Part shown: positions 1 through 8,352 of the stretch, piece by piece
Position numbering within the stretch: the stretch's first letter is position 1
Layout: every line of letters starts with the position of its first letter
Assembly (NCBI GenBank): GCA_016841625.1
Contig: JAENYU010000034.1
Span: forward strand, 1-34,623
Direction: 5' to 3'
Source of the DNA: Methanobacteriota archaeon
Lineage (GTDB): Archaea > Halobacteriota > Methanosarcinia > Methanosarcinales > Methanosarcinaceae
DNA: 34,623 nucleotides
Made by a program: the position numbers and the translations under genes
Notes under the pieces: model-generated
What the model was told of the DNA's origin: nothing
Databases searched by the model: none
Seen by the model: the letters and a program-made list of their open reading frames with translations, nothing else

Positions 1-98
1 CAGCATTGAGTGTAGCAGAAAAATAAGTTAGGAGCAAAGGTAGCTGAATAATTACGAATTGTTCAGGAATTATTCAGGAACCATACGGGGGAATTCAG

Positions 99-536
99 AT
101 GGAACAGACAACATCCTACAGAGAAAACTTCTGGAACGCAGAAGCCTTTGCAATCATCACCGACAAAACAAAGCCCGCCATGAAATGGACTGCATCCGAA
201 CTTAAAAAGCGGGAGAAATACGTCTACCTCATAGACCTCTCCGATTCCCCGGAACCCGGCTCTCTGAAAAGCGTATCAGCCCTGCCCGTGGGAATCGACC
301 ATGTCGTGATCGGCCTAACAAAAAGCGAACCTGCAGACCTGCTCCCTGCCCTCAAAGAAAAAGGCGCAAAAATAATCTGGTTTCACTGGAGAACCGAAAC
401 CGAAAAAGCCCTTGCCGCCTGCAAAGAACAGGACCTCGAATGCGTGACCGAAAGGTGCCCGATGTTGTATATCGGAAGCGGGATAAGTATACACGGAGTG
501 CACAGGGCGATTGCGAAGATGACGGGGAAGTACTGA
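99..536 (+). CDS. CoA-binding domain protein (YccU-like)
   Basis: A 145-residue soluble protein that reads as a stand-alone Rossmann-type CoA-binding domain. Visible support is the order of segments: an alternating strand/helix pattern, the WFHWRTETEKAL stretch, and a conserved-looking ERCPMLYI segment near residues 118-125, which resembles the terminal Cys-Pro part of the YccU/CoA_binding_2 family. Length is normal for the stand-alone family. The ATG at 99 follows a G-rich ribosome binding site at 87-91. No signal peptide or membrane segment is seen. Members of this family bind CoA or nucleotide, but their biological role is generally unknown. Nothing in the neighbourhood specifies a partner; the next gene is convergent. 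The family assignment is fairly firm, the function is not. Confidence 0.75.
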   Translation: MEQTTSYRENFWNAEAFAIITDKTKPAMKWTASELKKREKYVYLIDLSDSPEPGSLKSVSALPVGIDHVVIGLTKSEPADLLPALKEKGAKIIWFHWRTETEKALAACKEQDLECVTERCPMLYIGSGISIHGVHRAIAKMTGKY

Positions 537-614
537 AGGAGGGGTGGATTATTCTCTCGTTCAGTTACCCCTTGAAACCGTTTTCGATTTACTTTTCGGG
601 CACCGATGCTCTCA

Positions 615-642
615 CCGGTCAGCTTGCTGACCGGCCTTTTCC
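615..642 (+). terminator. Hairpin terminator, family copy H1
   Basis: A perfect 9-bp stem (ccggtcagc at 615-623 with gctgaccgg at 626-634) is followed by CCTTTTCC. It lies 79 bases after the CoA-binding gene, between convergent genes, so termination is the simplest role. The flanks (TCACC before, CTTTTCC after) recur at three other places in the window, which makes it a member of a repeat family as well. Confidence 0.6.
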
Positions 643-727
643 ATAAGTGAATTTCATAATGAATTTAATAAACACCCCATAGGGGCAGTGAACTTCAGAA
701 ATTCATCTGAAATAAAAAAATAGTTTA

Positions 728-3700
728 TCATTTTGCCATTTTTTCGTAAAGAGAGATTAGTCTATTCATGATTTGCCCATAGGTAGGATGTGCAGGACCA
801 AGTTTCTTTTCGATAATATCAAGGGCTTGCTCAAATAAAAGAAGAGCTTCATCATATTTTCCAGTTTTACTATAAAGTGTTGCCAGATCAGTTAGAGCTG
901 TGGCTACATAAACATGCTCTGGTCCTAATGACTTGTGAAAAATGTCGAGTGCTCTTTTGAGGAGGGGCAATGCATCTGCATATTTTCCAGTACTCATGTA
1001 AAATCGTGCCGTAGTACCCAAAGTTATTGCAACAGATGGGTGTTGCGGCCCGAGCACTTTTTCCCGAATGTCAAGTGCCCGCTGATAAAGTGGGAGTGCT
1101 TTTTCGTAATCTCCCATCTGACGGTAGAGTCCTGCTAGATTGTTTAGTGTTGCTGCAACATCTGGATGTCCTGGTCCCAGAACTTTTTCTCGAATATTAA
1201 GTGCCTTTTGATATCCTGAAAGTGCTTTCTCGTATTCTCCCATATTCGTATAGAGTTCTGATAGGTTGTTCAACGTTGTTGCAACTTCTGGATGTTCTAC
1301 TGGGTGTATTTTGTCAACAATTTTAAGTGCTCGTTGGTATTTTTGCAGCGCTTTTTCATTATCTCCTATATCCGTATATATTCCGGCTAGATCGTTCAAC
1401 GTCATTGCAACATTAGGGTGTTCGGAACCTAATGTTTTTTCTCTTATCTCAAGAGCTCTTTGCAATCTTGGCAATGCTTCTTCATATTTACACATATGAC
1501 GATAGATTACTGCCACACTATTCAGATTTCTTGCCACATCTGGATGCTCTGAACCCAGAACCTTTTCTCGAATTTCAAGAGCACTTTGCGTTGTTTTAAG
1601 CGCTTTTTCATAGTTTCCAATATACTGATAGAGTTCGCCTTGATTGTTTAAAATTATTGCAACTTCTGGGTGTTCTGGTCCTAACGCTTTTTCAGCTACT
1701 TTGAAAGCTCTTTTGAAATTTGAAAGTGCTTCCTCATAGTTTCCTCTTAGCTGGTGAATTTTTGCTATATTGTTTAAAATAGGTGCGATATTGCGATGCT
1801 CGGTTCCTACTGTTTTTTCTTGAATTTCAAGAGCTCTTTGCAATCTTGGCAATGCTTCTTCATATTTGCCCATATGGCGGTAAATTAGTGCTAAATTGGT
1901 TGAAATATCTGCAACCAATGGGTCATCTGGCATCGACATTTTTTCAACTATCTCAAGAGCTTTTTGAGATTTTTGTAGTGCTTTTTCATAACTTCCAATT
2001 AATCTGTAGAGATCTGCTAGATTGTTCAGGGATATAGCAACATTGAGGTGCTCATCTCCCCAAATTTTTCTATCTATCATAATAGCTCGTTGAGATTTCT
2101 GTAGTGCTTTTTCATAATTTCCCATAAGCCTGTAAAGAACTACTAAATTGTTGAGGGCCACTGCAACATTTGGATTTTTTGTCCCGAGTTTTATCTCAAG
2201 AGTTTGTAATGTTTCTTCATACATTGGTGAAATTAATTGCCAGAATGCGGCTTTGTAAAACGGATCTGAGATAGAAATAAACCACTTGAATAATTCTTCG
2301 GCTTCGAGGGCTTCTTTTGCGTGGTAAAAAGCTTCGATAAGGGCGGTCTCGTGTTCTGGAGTTATAGATTTGATGTCGAGGTCTTTTATTTGGTTGCTGT
2401 AGTATTCAAGTACGGTTTTATGCACTCTTTTTACTGAATCGGGTTTTTCTTTTTCCTGGGTTTTTGTGAGGCATTCCTGCATCAAATGGTGCATTTGCAG
2501 ATTATCGTTCTCTGTACTGCCGATAAAGGAAAAATTGCATAAGTCTTCGTAGTCAGTTGTGGTGTAACCTGTATTAAATTTCGTCACAAGATGTTCGAAG
2601 AGGTCATAGTCCCAGAAACGAGGGATGGCAAGGACTTTAAGCGCCTTTTTTTCTTCCGGCGCCAAATATCTGAAAAATCTGGCTGCGATTTCCTGATGAT
2701 TGCCTCCAAAATCTTCAGGGGCTGGTTTCCTGTTTTCATTAGTGATTTCTTCGTAAATATAAACGGATAATTCCAGATAGTATGGAACGCCTTCACTCCC
2801 TCTGAAAATTACTTCCTGAATTTCTTTATCGGTTATTCCCATGACTTTCAGGTATTCCGTGCAGTAATTTTCCAGTAATTCCTCCACCTTATGCTGGGAA
2901 AGATTATTTTTCCATTTTTCTTCCAGAGATTCCCATTTCAGACTTTCTCTTCCGGAGATGACACACAAGACATTTTTTGTTAATCCTGGCACGAGTTCTT
3001 TCCTTATCCATTCGTCCCTGGAATGGCCGTCGCTTCTATGATTATCCCAAAGGGCTTCATACGTGTCTATGAAAATAACTGCTGATTCCGATGTGTGTTC
3101 AAGGTAATTTTCAAGGTCCTGTGCCCAGAAGTAAGGAAGTATTTCTTCAATTTCCAGGGCTTCCATTTCTGAAAGCTGCGATAGTTCGGCTTCTCCTTTA
3201 ATTTTCCACCATTTCCTGAGGTAGTCCGGGACATTTACCAGGGCTCTTGCAAAGGCAGGTACAACCTGAAAATAGGGGATCTGATCGACAGTTCCAAAAA
3301 AGCCATCTATGACATTGTCGCCTGCAAAAAAGAGGTAGTTTTCCTTTCTCAGAGGGATTTCGGGGTTTGCCTTTTTCCAGTAAATGGCATGTGCAATTTC
3401 AAAAGCTGGGAAGTTTATTTTGCGCCTGCCCTGCAAATTCTTTTGCAGCTCATTTTTCAGGGTTACTAAAAAGGTGGTTTTTTCCCTGTGTTTTTCCAGT
3501 TGCAGATCTATTGAAGCCCAGATAACTTCAGGGTGCTGGTATTCACGGTTATATTCCTCAAGGTACTTCGGGAGCTCTTTTCTTAAACTTGTCTTGCCGA
3601 TACCGGCTACCCCGTAGTAGACCAGAACGTTTAGGTCTTTTTGGCCCAGATTTTTCACAGCTTCTGTGAATGTCTGGATGTGGCCTTCCCTGTCAACGAA

Positions 3701-3739
3701 TTTGTGTTTTCTGAAGTGATTTTTTGGGGCGTTTACCAT
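728..3739 (-). CDS. STAND-type NTPase with C-terminal TPR array
   Basis: About 1003 residues. Residues 14-50 hold an FVDRE segment and a P-loop, GVAGIGKT at 43-50; a Walker B-like VIFID lies at 221-225. Then come helical regions and, from about residue 530, eleven full plus one partial 42-residue TPR units of the kinesin-light-chain type (consensus GPEHPxVAxTLNNLAxLY). This is the layout of STAND signal-transducing ATPases, where the TPRs sense a ligand and the NTPase oligomerises. No effector domain precedes the NTPase, which is unusual for defence-type STANDs. TTG (3757) and ATG (3748) starts are possible; I chose ATG 3739 because AGGATGG lies just upstream and the N-terminus then aligns with that of the fragment at 5873-6143. 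Role in conflict or regulation is inferred. Confidence 0.8.
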   Translation of the reverse strand: MVNAPKNHFRKHKFVDREGHIQTFTEAVKNLGQKDLNVLVYYGVAGIGKTSLRKELPKYLEEYNREYQHPEVIWASIDLQLEKHREKTTFLVTLKNELQKNLQGRRKINFPAFEIAHAIYWKKANPEIPLRKENYLFFAGDNVIDGFFGTVDQIPYFQVVPAFARALVNVPDYLRKWWKIKGEAELSQLSEMEALEIEEILPYFWAQDLENYLEHTSESAVIFIDTYEALWDNHRSDGHSRDEWIRKELVPGLTKNVLCVISGRESLKWESLEEKWKNNLSQHKVEELLENYCTEYLKVMGITDKEIQEVIFRGSEGVPYYLELSVYIYEEITNENRKPAPEDFGGNHQEIAARFFRYLAPEEKKALKVLAIPRFWDYDLFEHLVTKFNTGYTTTDYEDLCNFSFIGSTENDNLQMHHLMQECLTKTQEKEKPDSVKRVHKTVLEYYSNQIKDLDIKSITPEHETALIEAFYHAKEALEAEELFKWFISISDPFYKAAFWQLISPMYEETLQTLEIKLGTKNPNVAVALNNLVVLYRLMGNYEKALQKSQRAIMIDRKIWGDEHLNVAISLNNLADLYRLIGSYEKALQKSQKALEIVEKMSMPDDPLVADISTNLALIYRHMGKYEEALPRLQRALEIQEKTVGTEHRNIAPILNNIAKIHQLRGNYEEALSNFKRAFKVAEKALGPEHPEVAIILNNQGELYQYIGNYEKALKTTQSALEIREKVLGSEHPDVARNLNSVAVIYRHMCKYEEALPRLQRALEIREKTLGSEHPNVAMTLNDLAGIYTDIGDNEKALQKYQRALKIVDKIHPVEHPEVATTLNNLSELYTNMGEYEKALSGYQKALNIREKVLGPGHPDVAATLNNLAGLYRQMGDYEKALPLYQRALDIREKVLGPQHPSVAITLGTTARFYMSTGKYADALPLLKRALDIFHKSLGPEHVYVATALTDLATLYSKTGKYDEALLLFEQALDIIEKKLGPAHPTYGQIMNRLISLYEKMAK

Positions 3740-3796
3740 GCAATCCATCCTGGACAAGTTTATCCGGGGTCAAGTCTTGGATATAAAATTCCAGTC

Positions 3797-3829
3797 TGTA
3801 AATATGTTATGAACTTGCCTTATATTACA
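3797..3829 (-). promoter_or_regulatory. Shared STAND promoter/operator, copy A
   Basis: An imperfect inverted repeat, TGTAAATAT with TATATTACA at the other end, lies 58 bases upstream of the STAND start. On the gene's strand it holds AT-rich TATA-like sequence. Nearly the same element precedes the STAND fragment (6187-6219), and a close version precedes the TPR-only gene (9939-9969). The conserved ends and spacing suggest a bound dimeric regulator or the core promoter itself. Confidence 0.6.
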
Positions 3830-3881
3830 CTACCTAAATTCTTTAATTCTAAAATCTAGAAGTCTTCTCAGTTGCAGGTAG

Positions 3882-3908
3882 GGAAAAGCCCGAGCTTGCG
3901 CTCGGTGA
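3882..3908 (-). terminator. GCAA-loop hairpin, family copy H2
   Basis: On the minus strand a 6-bp stem CCGAGC/GCTCGG closes a GCAA (GNRA-type) tetraloop and is followed by GCTTTTCC. It sits upstream of the STAND promoter and reads in the same direction, so it could insulate the gene from incoming transcription. The same hairpin and flanks occur at 6273-6299. Confidence 0.55.
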
Positions 3909-4742
3909 AAAACAGGTTGAAGACAGCTATTCCGGCAGCTTCGCTTGAATTAAAAATCAACATCATCGGCGTCGGTTTACTCAAAATTATCCCTTGACCA
4001 GGACCGAAAAAAAATAAAAATATGAGGGTGTTTTATTGATTGGGAGTAAGTTGGACTTGTTTTGTTTTTGGAAGAAAAGCTTGCGTTCCCATCGGAATAA
4101 AAATAGAAATTCCGATCGGATTTTGTGTGGGGTCCGAATGGAAAGATTTTCCTTTTTTTGGGAAGAGGTATTGAAGTATTTGGCTCACGGGGGGGTGTGA
4201 GTTTCTCTTTCTTGCCTCTTCATTTTGTAATGGTTTTCGTGGTGTAGGTGTTTGCTGGAAGGTGTTAAAGAGATGAGAACGCAAGTTATACTAGGATCTC
4301 TACATATATATAATTTTTAACACAAAATCTTATTCATATAATAGTTCTTAGTTAATTGATCTAACATTTAGACCAATGGATTAACATTATATGACCTTAC
4401 TAACGGTGGGCTGTCGGCAAAAAGTTGAGCTTTTTCCAGGCGGCTGTACGATCCTATTTTTGTCTCTTTTTTGTCCTTTATCCGCCAGTCCGTGAGTTAC
4501 TGCGTAATTCTGGTAAACTGGCGCATCTACCCTGTTATTGAGTAATTCTGGTAAAACTGGCACATCTACCTTCTTTGCCTAAATTTGAAAACTATCGTTC
4601 TGTTTGCGGTTTTCAATAACTGATCCCCACGACCGGATTTTTAGCGAAGTACTGAATTAGTAATAATAGCACAATTAAGTTTCAAACGAAAGATATTTCG
4701 TAATAAAAAGCATTTATATCTGCTAAATGGGGAGGTGTTTAC
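3909..4742. other. AT-rich spacer without a convincing gene
   Basis: No reading frame here looks coding. Visible structure: an inverted repeat ATCGGAAT/ATTCCGAT at 4091-4098 and 4109-4116; a 27-28 bp direct repeat (about 4505-4531 and 4543-4570, beginning TAATTCTGGTAAA); and the promoter region of the next gene, with a TATA-like CATTTATAT near 4709-4717 and a strong GGGGAGG ribosome site at about 4729. The stretch 4380-4640 could be old mobile-element debris, but I cannot name it. Confidence 0.5.
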
Positions 4743-5582
4743 GTGAATAAAAAAGTTATTCGCAATATTGTTGTATTTATTGTTGTTGTTATTCTCAGTG
4801 GGTGGATAGGTGTTCTTGTAGACTCTGTCCTTACAGAGCAACCAGAGGGAGATTCTCTTGGTATGGGGATATGGTTGGTATTGCCCATGCTGACTGCAAT
4901 TGCAATCACTATATTTTCAAAGGGCAATTGGAATGATTTTGGTTTCAAGCCGAATTTCAAAGGAAACATAAAATGGTACTTGATTGCTGTTTTGATTTTT
5001 CCTGTTGTAACAGCAATCGTTCTGATAATCGGAGCTACAACAAAATGGATTGACTTATCAGCATTCGACCTCAGACCTTTTATTTTGCTGTTTTCCAGTA
5101 CTCTGTTATTTACTTTTATTAAAAATATTTTTGATGGGACTCCTTTTTATGGTTATCTAACTTCACAACTCATCAAATTAAATCTTAATGATTGGAAGAT
5201 ATATCTCATTGTTGGCAGTCTTTGGGGAATCTGGCATGCTCCATATTGTCTGGTCTTTTTACCCGAAACAGATATACAAGCAGTGTTACCTGTCAGTCGA
5301 GCTACATTATTCATTGTTCTTATTATAACAATGATATGCTGGTCGGTGATGTTTATTGAGCTTTTTAGGGTAACAAAATCAATTTGGCCGGGTGTTTTAT
5401 CACATATGGTAGAGGATTCGCTAGTAAATCCTTTAATTATATCAGGTTATATCAGCATTGCAGCAGGAAAAGAAATTCTTGTTTCACCAAGCCTTGGGAT
5501 TATTACTTCAATTCTTTACTTATTTGTTGGCTTAGGAATAAGAACTTATAGAAGACAGGCAAACCAAATGACCATTAGTTAA
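4743..5582 (+). CDS. CPBP/Abi-family membrane protease homologue, degenerate motif 1
   Basis: 279 residues, strongly hydrophobic, with about seven to eight membrane segments. The CPBP (CAAX protease/bacteriocin-processing, Abi) family is suggested by WGIWHAPY and by the later LSHMVED segment, matching the usual second and third histidine motifs. The first motif, normally EExxxRGYL, reads DGTPFYGYL: the paired glutamates and the arginine are missing, keeping only one acidic residue. The enzyme may be inactive, altered or act as a receptor-like protein. The start is GTG at 4743 after a GGGGAGG ribosome site. The gene is more AT-rich than its neighbours and sits amid rearranged DNA, which fits transfer. 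CPBP proteins are sometimes linked to immunity or abortive infection; that role is inferred here. Confidence 0.7.
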   Translation: MNKKVIRNIVVFIVVVILSGWIGVLVDSVLTEQPEGDSLGMGIWLVLPMLTAIAITIFSKGNWNDFGFKPNFKGNIKWYLIAVLIFPVVTAIVLIIGATTKWIDLSAFDLRPFILLFSSTLLFTFIKNIFDGTPFYGYLTSQLIKLNLNDWKIYLIVGSLWGIWHAPYCLVFLPETDIQAVLPVSRATLFIVLIITMICWSVMFIELFRVTKSIWPGVLSHMVEDSLVNPLIISGYISIAAGKEILVSPSLGIITSILYLFVGLGIRTYRRQANQMTIS

Positions 5583-5604
5583 TGGAAAATAATATTTTAG
5601 GACT

Positions 5605-5872
5605 GAATGTTTCCTACGGCTGGGCGCATGCTACGGTCCAGAGCCTGATCAAACAGGGGATTGTAACGAAAAAAGGGAATTATGTGAACATCTCGGACAC
5701 GAATAAGTAATTAGACGGGCTTGCCTGGGAGAGGCCCTTAAAGAACCTTCTTGCAGGGGAGATTATCACTGATTATGGGGATGTGACAGAAGCGGCTAAA
5801 GAGATCACCCATGTGTTGGAAAAGCAGGGAGTTAACTTTGCTTTCACCAGTTATACCGCAGGAGGACTTTAT
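5605..5872 (+). pseudogene. Partial copy of the AbiEi-like regulator gene
   Basis: These 268 bases match 6980-7247 of the downstream regulator with scattered substitutions and no length change. The copy covers the winged-helix region and the start of the C-terminal domain only. It has no start and carries an in-frame TAA at 5708-5710 where the parent has a Leu codon. The copy begins 23 bases after the stop of the protease gene and ends abruptly at the junction with the inverted STAND fragment. It is a non-functional scar of duplication. Confidence 0.9.
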
Positions 5873-6143
5873 TGTAAGGCTGCCTGTACTGTTCGGTGGC
5901 GAAGTCTATTGAAGTCCATATAGCTTTCCTGTGCCGGTCCGATTCGTTGTGTTCTTCGAGCAGGGACGGAAGTTCCTTTCGAAGGCTGGTTTTTCCGATC
6001 CCGGCAACGCCGTAGTAGACCAGGACACTGTAGTCCTTTTTACCTATGTTCCGGAAGGCGTTTTCAAAAGCTTCAATGAACTCTTTCCTGTCTACGAATG
6101 GGCATTCCACTTTTTCATCATAATTTGTAGGACAAACTGCCAC
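5873..6143 (-). pseudogene. Truncated STAND NTPase N-terminus
   Basis: About 90 residues on the minus strand match the N-terminus of the 728-3739 protein, including FVDRKEF and an intact P-loop GVAGIGKTS. Homology breaks where the partial regulator copy begins near 5873, after which only a few unrelated residues precede a stop. The GTG start at 6143 follows a good GGAGGGA ribosome site, and the upstream promoter element is preserved, so a short P-loop peptide could still be made. The NTPase core beyond the P-loop and all TPRs are missing. Confidence 0.85.
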
Positions 6144-6186
6144 CCTATCCCTCCAGCTTGAAAGCTTCAGCTTAAAATATCCAGTC

Positions 6187-6219
6187 TGTAAATATGTTTT
6201 GAACTTGCCTTATATTACA
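6187..6219 (-). promoter_or_regulatory. Shared STAND promoter/operator, copy B
   Basis: TGTAAATAT and TATATTACA ends with almost the same interior as the copy at 3797-3829. It sits 44 bases upstream of the GTG start of the truncated STAND gene. About 170 bases of leader (roughly 6178-6345) resemble 3788-3955, so leader and gene were duplicated together. Confidence 0.6.
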
Positions 6220-6272
6220 CTACCTAAATTCTTTCAATTCAAAAAAGTAGAAGTCTACTCCGTCTAAGACAA

Positions 6273-6299
6273 GGAAAAGCCCGAGCTTGCGCTCGGTGA
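6273..6299 (-). terminator. GCAA-loop hairpin, family copy H3
   Basis: The same CCGAGC-GCAA-GCTCGG hairpin followed by GCTTTTCC as at 3882-3908, at the same place upstream of the duplicated STAND promoter. Sequence outside the hairpin has drifted more than the hairpin itself. Confidence 0.55.
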
Positions 6300-6406
6300 A
6301 AAACAGGTTTAATACGGCTATTCCGGTTGTTTTGCTTTGATCCGAAATTTTCAAAAAACTTTCGTTTTTCGGAATTTTTATGAAATCTCTCAAACAACAT
6401 TTTCAA

Positions 6407-6480
6407 TTATCACTGATAACTATATCTAGTTATCACTTTTTAATGATACATATCACTGATAATTTTATATACTTATCATT
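6407..6480 (+). promoter_or_regulatory. Operator-like repeats and TATA box of the AbiEi-like gene
   Basis: Two copies of the near-palindrome TTATCACTGATAA (6407-6419; 6450-6462 reads ATATCACTGATAA) plus further TTATCACT and CTTATCATT half sites flank a TATA-like TTTTATATAC (6463-6472). The ATG at 6498 is about 26 bases beyond it and has no ribosome site, so the transcript may be leaderless. Repeats around the core promoter suggest autorepression by the downstream winged-helix protein, as known for AbiEi antitoxins. Confidence 0.6.
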
Positions 6481-6497
6481 ACATACTGATACTTTAC

Positions 6498-7532
6498 ATG
6501 TCAGAAACAGCGGCTTCAGAAACTGAGGAACTTCTTGAGATACTGCGTGCTAAGCTCGGCCTGCGCAAAAATGCGGGTGTAGAGGAGGAGCAGGTGTCGA
6601 TTGACAGCCGTTTGCCTTACACAGTGGACTTTGTGGTTAAGGATGAAGAAGAGACCTACTTTGTCGAGACCAAAAACAGGGCTAATGTTGACGAAATTGC
6701 TCAGTTTGTCCTGCTGAAAGAGTTGCTTAAAAAGGAAGGAAAAGAAAGCTCTGATTTCGTGCCGGTAATTGCTGCAAAAATAATCCCTCCGCGGGAAGAA
6801 GAGCTTGCAAAGGAGCTGGGCATAAAAGTAATCCAGCTTCCACGGTCTTTCAAGTTAGAATCTGGGAAATCTGCTGTGCCTAAGAAGAAGGTAAAAATCA
6901 GTTCGGAAAAGGCCTGGAAGGTAATTTCCCGCCTGCTAAGGGAAAAATTGACTTCCATCAGGCAGCTTTCCATTCTTGAGAATGTTTCCTACGGCTGGGC
7001 GCATGCTACGGTCCAGAGCCTGATCGAACAGGGGATTGTAACGAGAAAAGGGAATTATGTGAGCATCTCGGACAAGAATAAGTTGCTGAACGGGCTTGCC
7101 TGGGAGAGGCCCTTAAAGAACCTTCTTGCAGGGGAGATTATCACCGATTATGGGGATGTGACAGAAGCGGCTAAAGAGATCACCCATGTATTGGAAAAGC
7201 AGGGAGTTAACTTTGCTTTCACCAGTTATACTGCTGGAGGACTTTATACCGGTTATGCGGTCAGGCATGATGCTGTGTATCTCTATCTCAGAAAGGATGA
7301 CTTAGGTTTTTTCAGGGAAAGTTTTGGCAGGACTGAAGTCACGAAGGAGAGCGAAGGTAAAGGGGTAAAGGTCTACCTCTATATTCCGGACAGGGACGTA
7401 TTCAGTGATACCGGGAAGATAGAGGGAATAAACGTCGTGTCTCCGTCTCAGGTTTTGCTGGATCTTGCAGGTCTCGGATACAGCGGTATGGACATGGCAA
7501 AGGCGGTGTTGGAGAACTATGCTTCCTTATGA
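6498..7532 (+). CDS. AbiEi-like winged-helix regulator with nuclease-like N-terminus
   Basis: 344 residues in three parts. Residues 40-70 hold D44 and an E57-T-K59 signature within a strand-rich region, similar to PD-(D/E)XK endonuclease folds. Residues of about 135-205 form a winged-helix domain (ending VTRKGNYVSIS). The C-terminal part (FAFTSYTAGGLYTG and VVSPSQVLLDLAGLG) resembles the AbiEi C-terminal domain of type IV antitoxins. It overlaps the downstream nucleotidyltransferase frame by 14 bases, the typical AbiEi-AbiEii order. The expected role is antitoxin and autorepressor. The N-terminal nuclease-like part is not standard in AbiEi and could be structural or active. A partial copy lies at 5605-5872. 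The family call is moderately firm. Confidence 0.6.
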   Translation: MSETAASETEELLEILRAKLGLRKNAGVEEEQVSIDSRLPYTVDFVVKDEEETYFVETKNRANVDEIAQFVLLKELLKKEGKESSDFVPVIAAKIIPPREEELAKELGIKVIQLPRSFKLESGKSAVPKKKVKISSEKAWKVISRLLREKLTSIRQLSILENVSYGWAHATVQSLIEQGIVTRKGNYVSISDKNKLLNGLAWERPLKNLLAGEIITDYGDVTEAAKEITHVLEKQGVNFAFTSYTAGGLYTGYAVRHDAVYLYLRKDDLGFFRESFGRTEVTKESEGKGVKVYLYIPDRDVFSDTGKIEGINVVSPSQVLLDLAGLGYSGMDMAKAVLENYASL

Positions 7533-8262
7533 GAATCTGCAGATTATTGAATATTCCCTGAATGAACTGGAAGTTATTCTGGATTGGATAAGGGACAGGG
7601 AAAAGGATAGTTAAGCACCTGTAACTGTTCTCATAGGGGGCTGGGCTGTTGATGCCTATAATCCCTGGTACGGTTCCATTGACATCGACCTTGTAACAAA
7701 CCGCCGGACCAGGGATGCCTTAATGCTTTATTTGAGAAAAGAACGGGGGTATACACACTACCGGCTTCCGGGTGTCAGCAGTGTGGCAAAGGCTACCCCT
7801 GCAGGGAAAATAATCATCGATTTTGCATCTAAAGAGGGGCATTTTCTTTTCGAAGGAAGATCAGAGGAACTAAATTTTGATACCCTCGATGGACATACTG
7901 TTGAGAAGAAACTCAGGGGGAAAGTTTCTGTAAATGTTCCCGAAAGATCACTCTTGCTTCTGTTTAAGCTTAAGGCTTGCTGGGATAGGGAATACCGCAT
8001 AAGGCATGGAACTTCCCATGACCTTGAATGGGAACAGGGAAAACTGACTAAGGACTATGCGGATGTGCTTTCTCTTCTGGATCCTGCTCATGGTGGGAGG
8101 GATCTGAATCTTGAGTTTCTGGGAAGACAATTTACTGTTTTTGAATTCTTGAAGGGGTGTCTTGGAAACATTCCTGACAGGTATGACGGTCTTGAAAAAT
8201 ACGGAAAGCTGGATAGCGAAGACGCTAAGGAGATTGTTGAAACTTTACTGGCTCTTATCTGA
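7519..8262 (+). pseudogene. AbiEii-like nucleotidyltransferase interrupted by TAA
   Basis: Reading from ATG 7519, a continuous frame runs to 8262 except for one TAA at 7612-7614. After it come IGGWAVDAY and GSIDIDLV, the GG-W and D-x-D signatures of MNT-fold nucleotidyltransferases, and later a KLKACWDRE helix and a Lys/Asp-rich part. The first usable start after the stop (ATG 7723) lies beyond both motifs, so the 179-residue product would lack the active site. The gene overlaps the AbiEi-like regulator, as a toxin should. The lesion appears to silence the toxin while leaving its regulator intact. TAA is not a recoded codon in methanogens, so readthrough is unlikely; a sequencing error remains possible. 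Confidence 0.75.
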
Positions 8263-8305
8263 CTTTTTCAACTAAATGATTCACACAAAGCCTCTCACAT
8301 TTCTC

Positions 8306-8346
8306 CTTTCACTCCTTACCTTTCACTCCTTACCTTTCACCCCTCC
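8306..8346. repeat. 14-bp pyrimidine tandem repeat
   Basis: Two full units of CTTTCACTCCTTAC (8306-8319, 8320-8333) and a partial third lie between the convergent nucleotidyltransferase and TPR genes. Confidence 0.6.
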
Positions 8347-8352
8347 CCTCCT

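Noticed and set aside
4033-4284. An 83-codon minus-strand frame in the spacer
   Set aside because: Composition is not protein-like, there is no ribosome site and no family resemblance.
7612-7614. Recoding of the stop in the nucleotidyltransferase as pyrrolysine
   Set aside because: Pyrrolysine uses TAG; the codon here is TAA.
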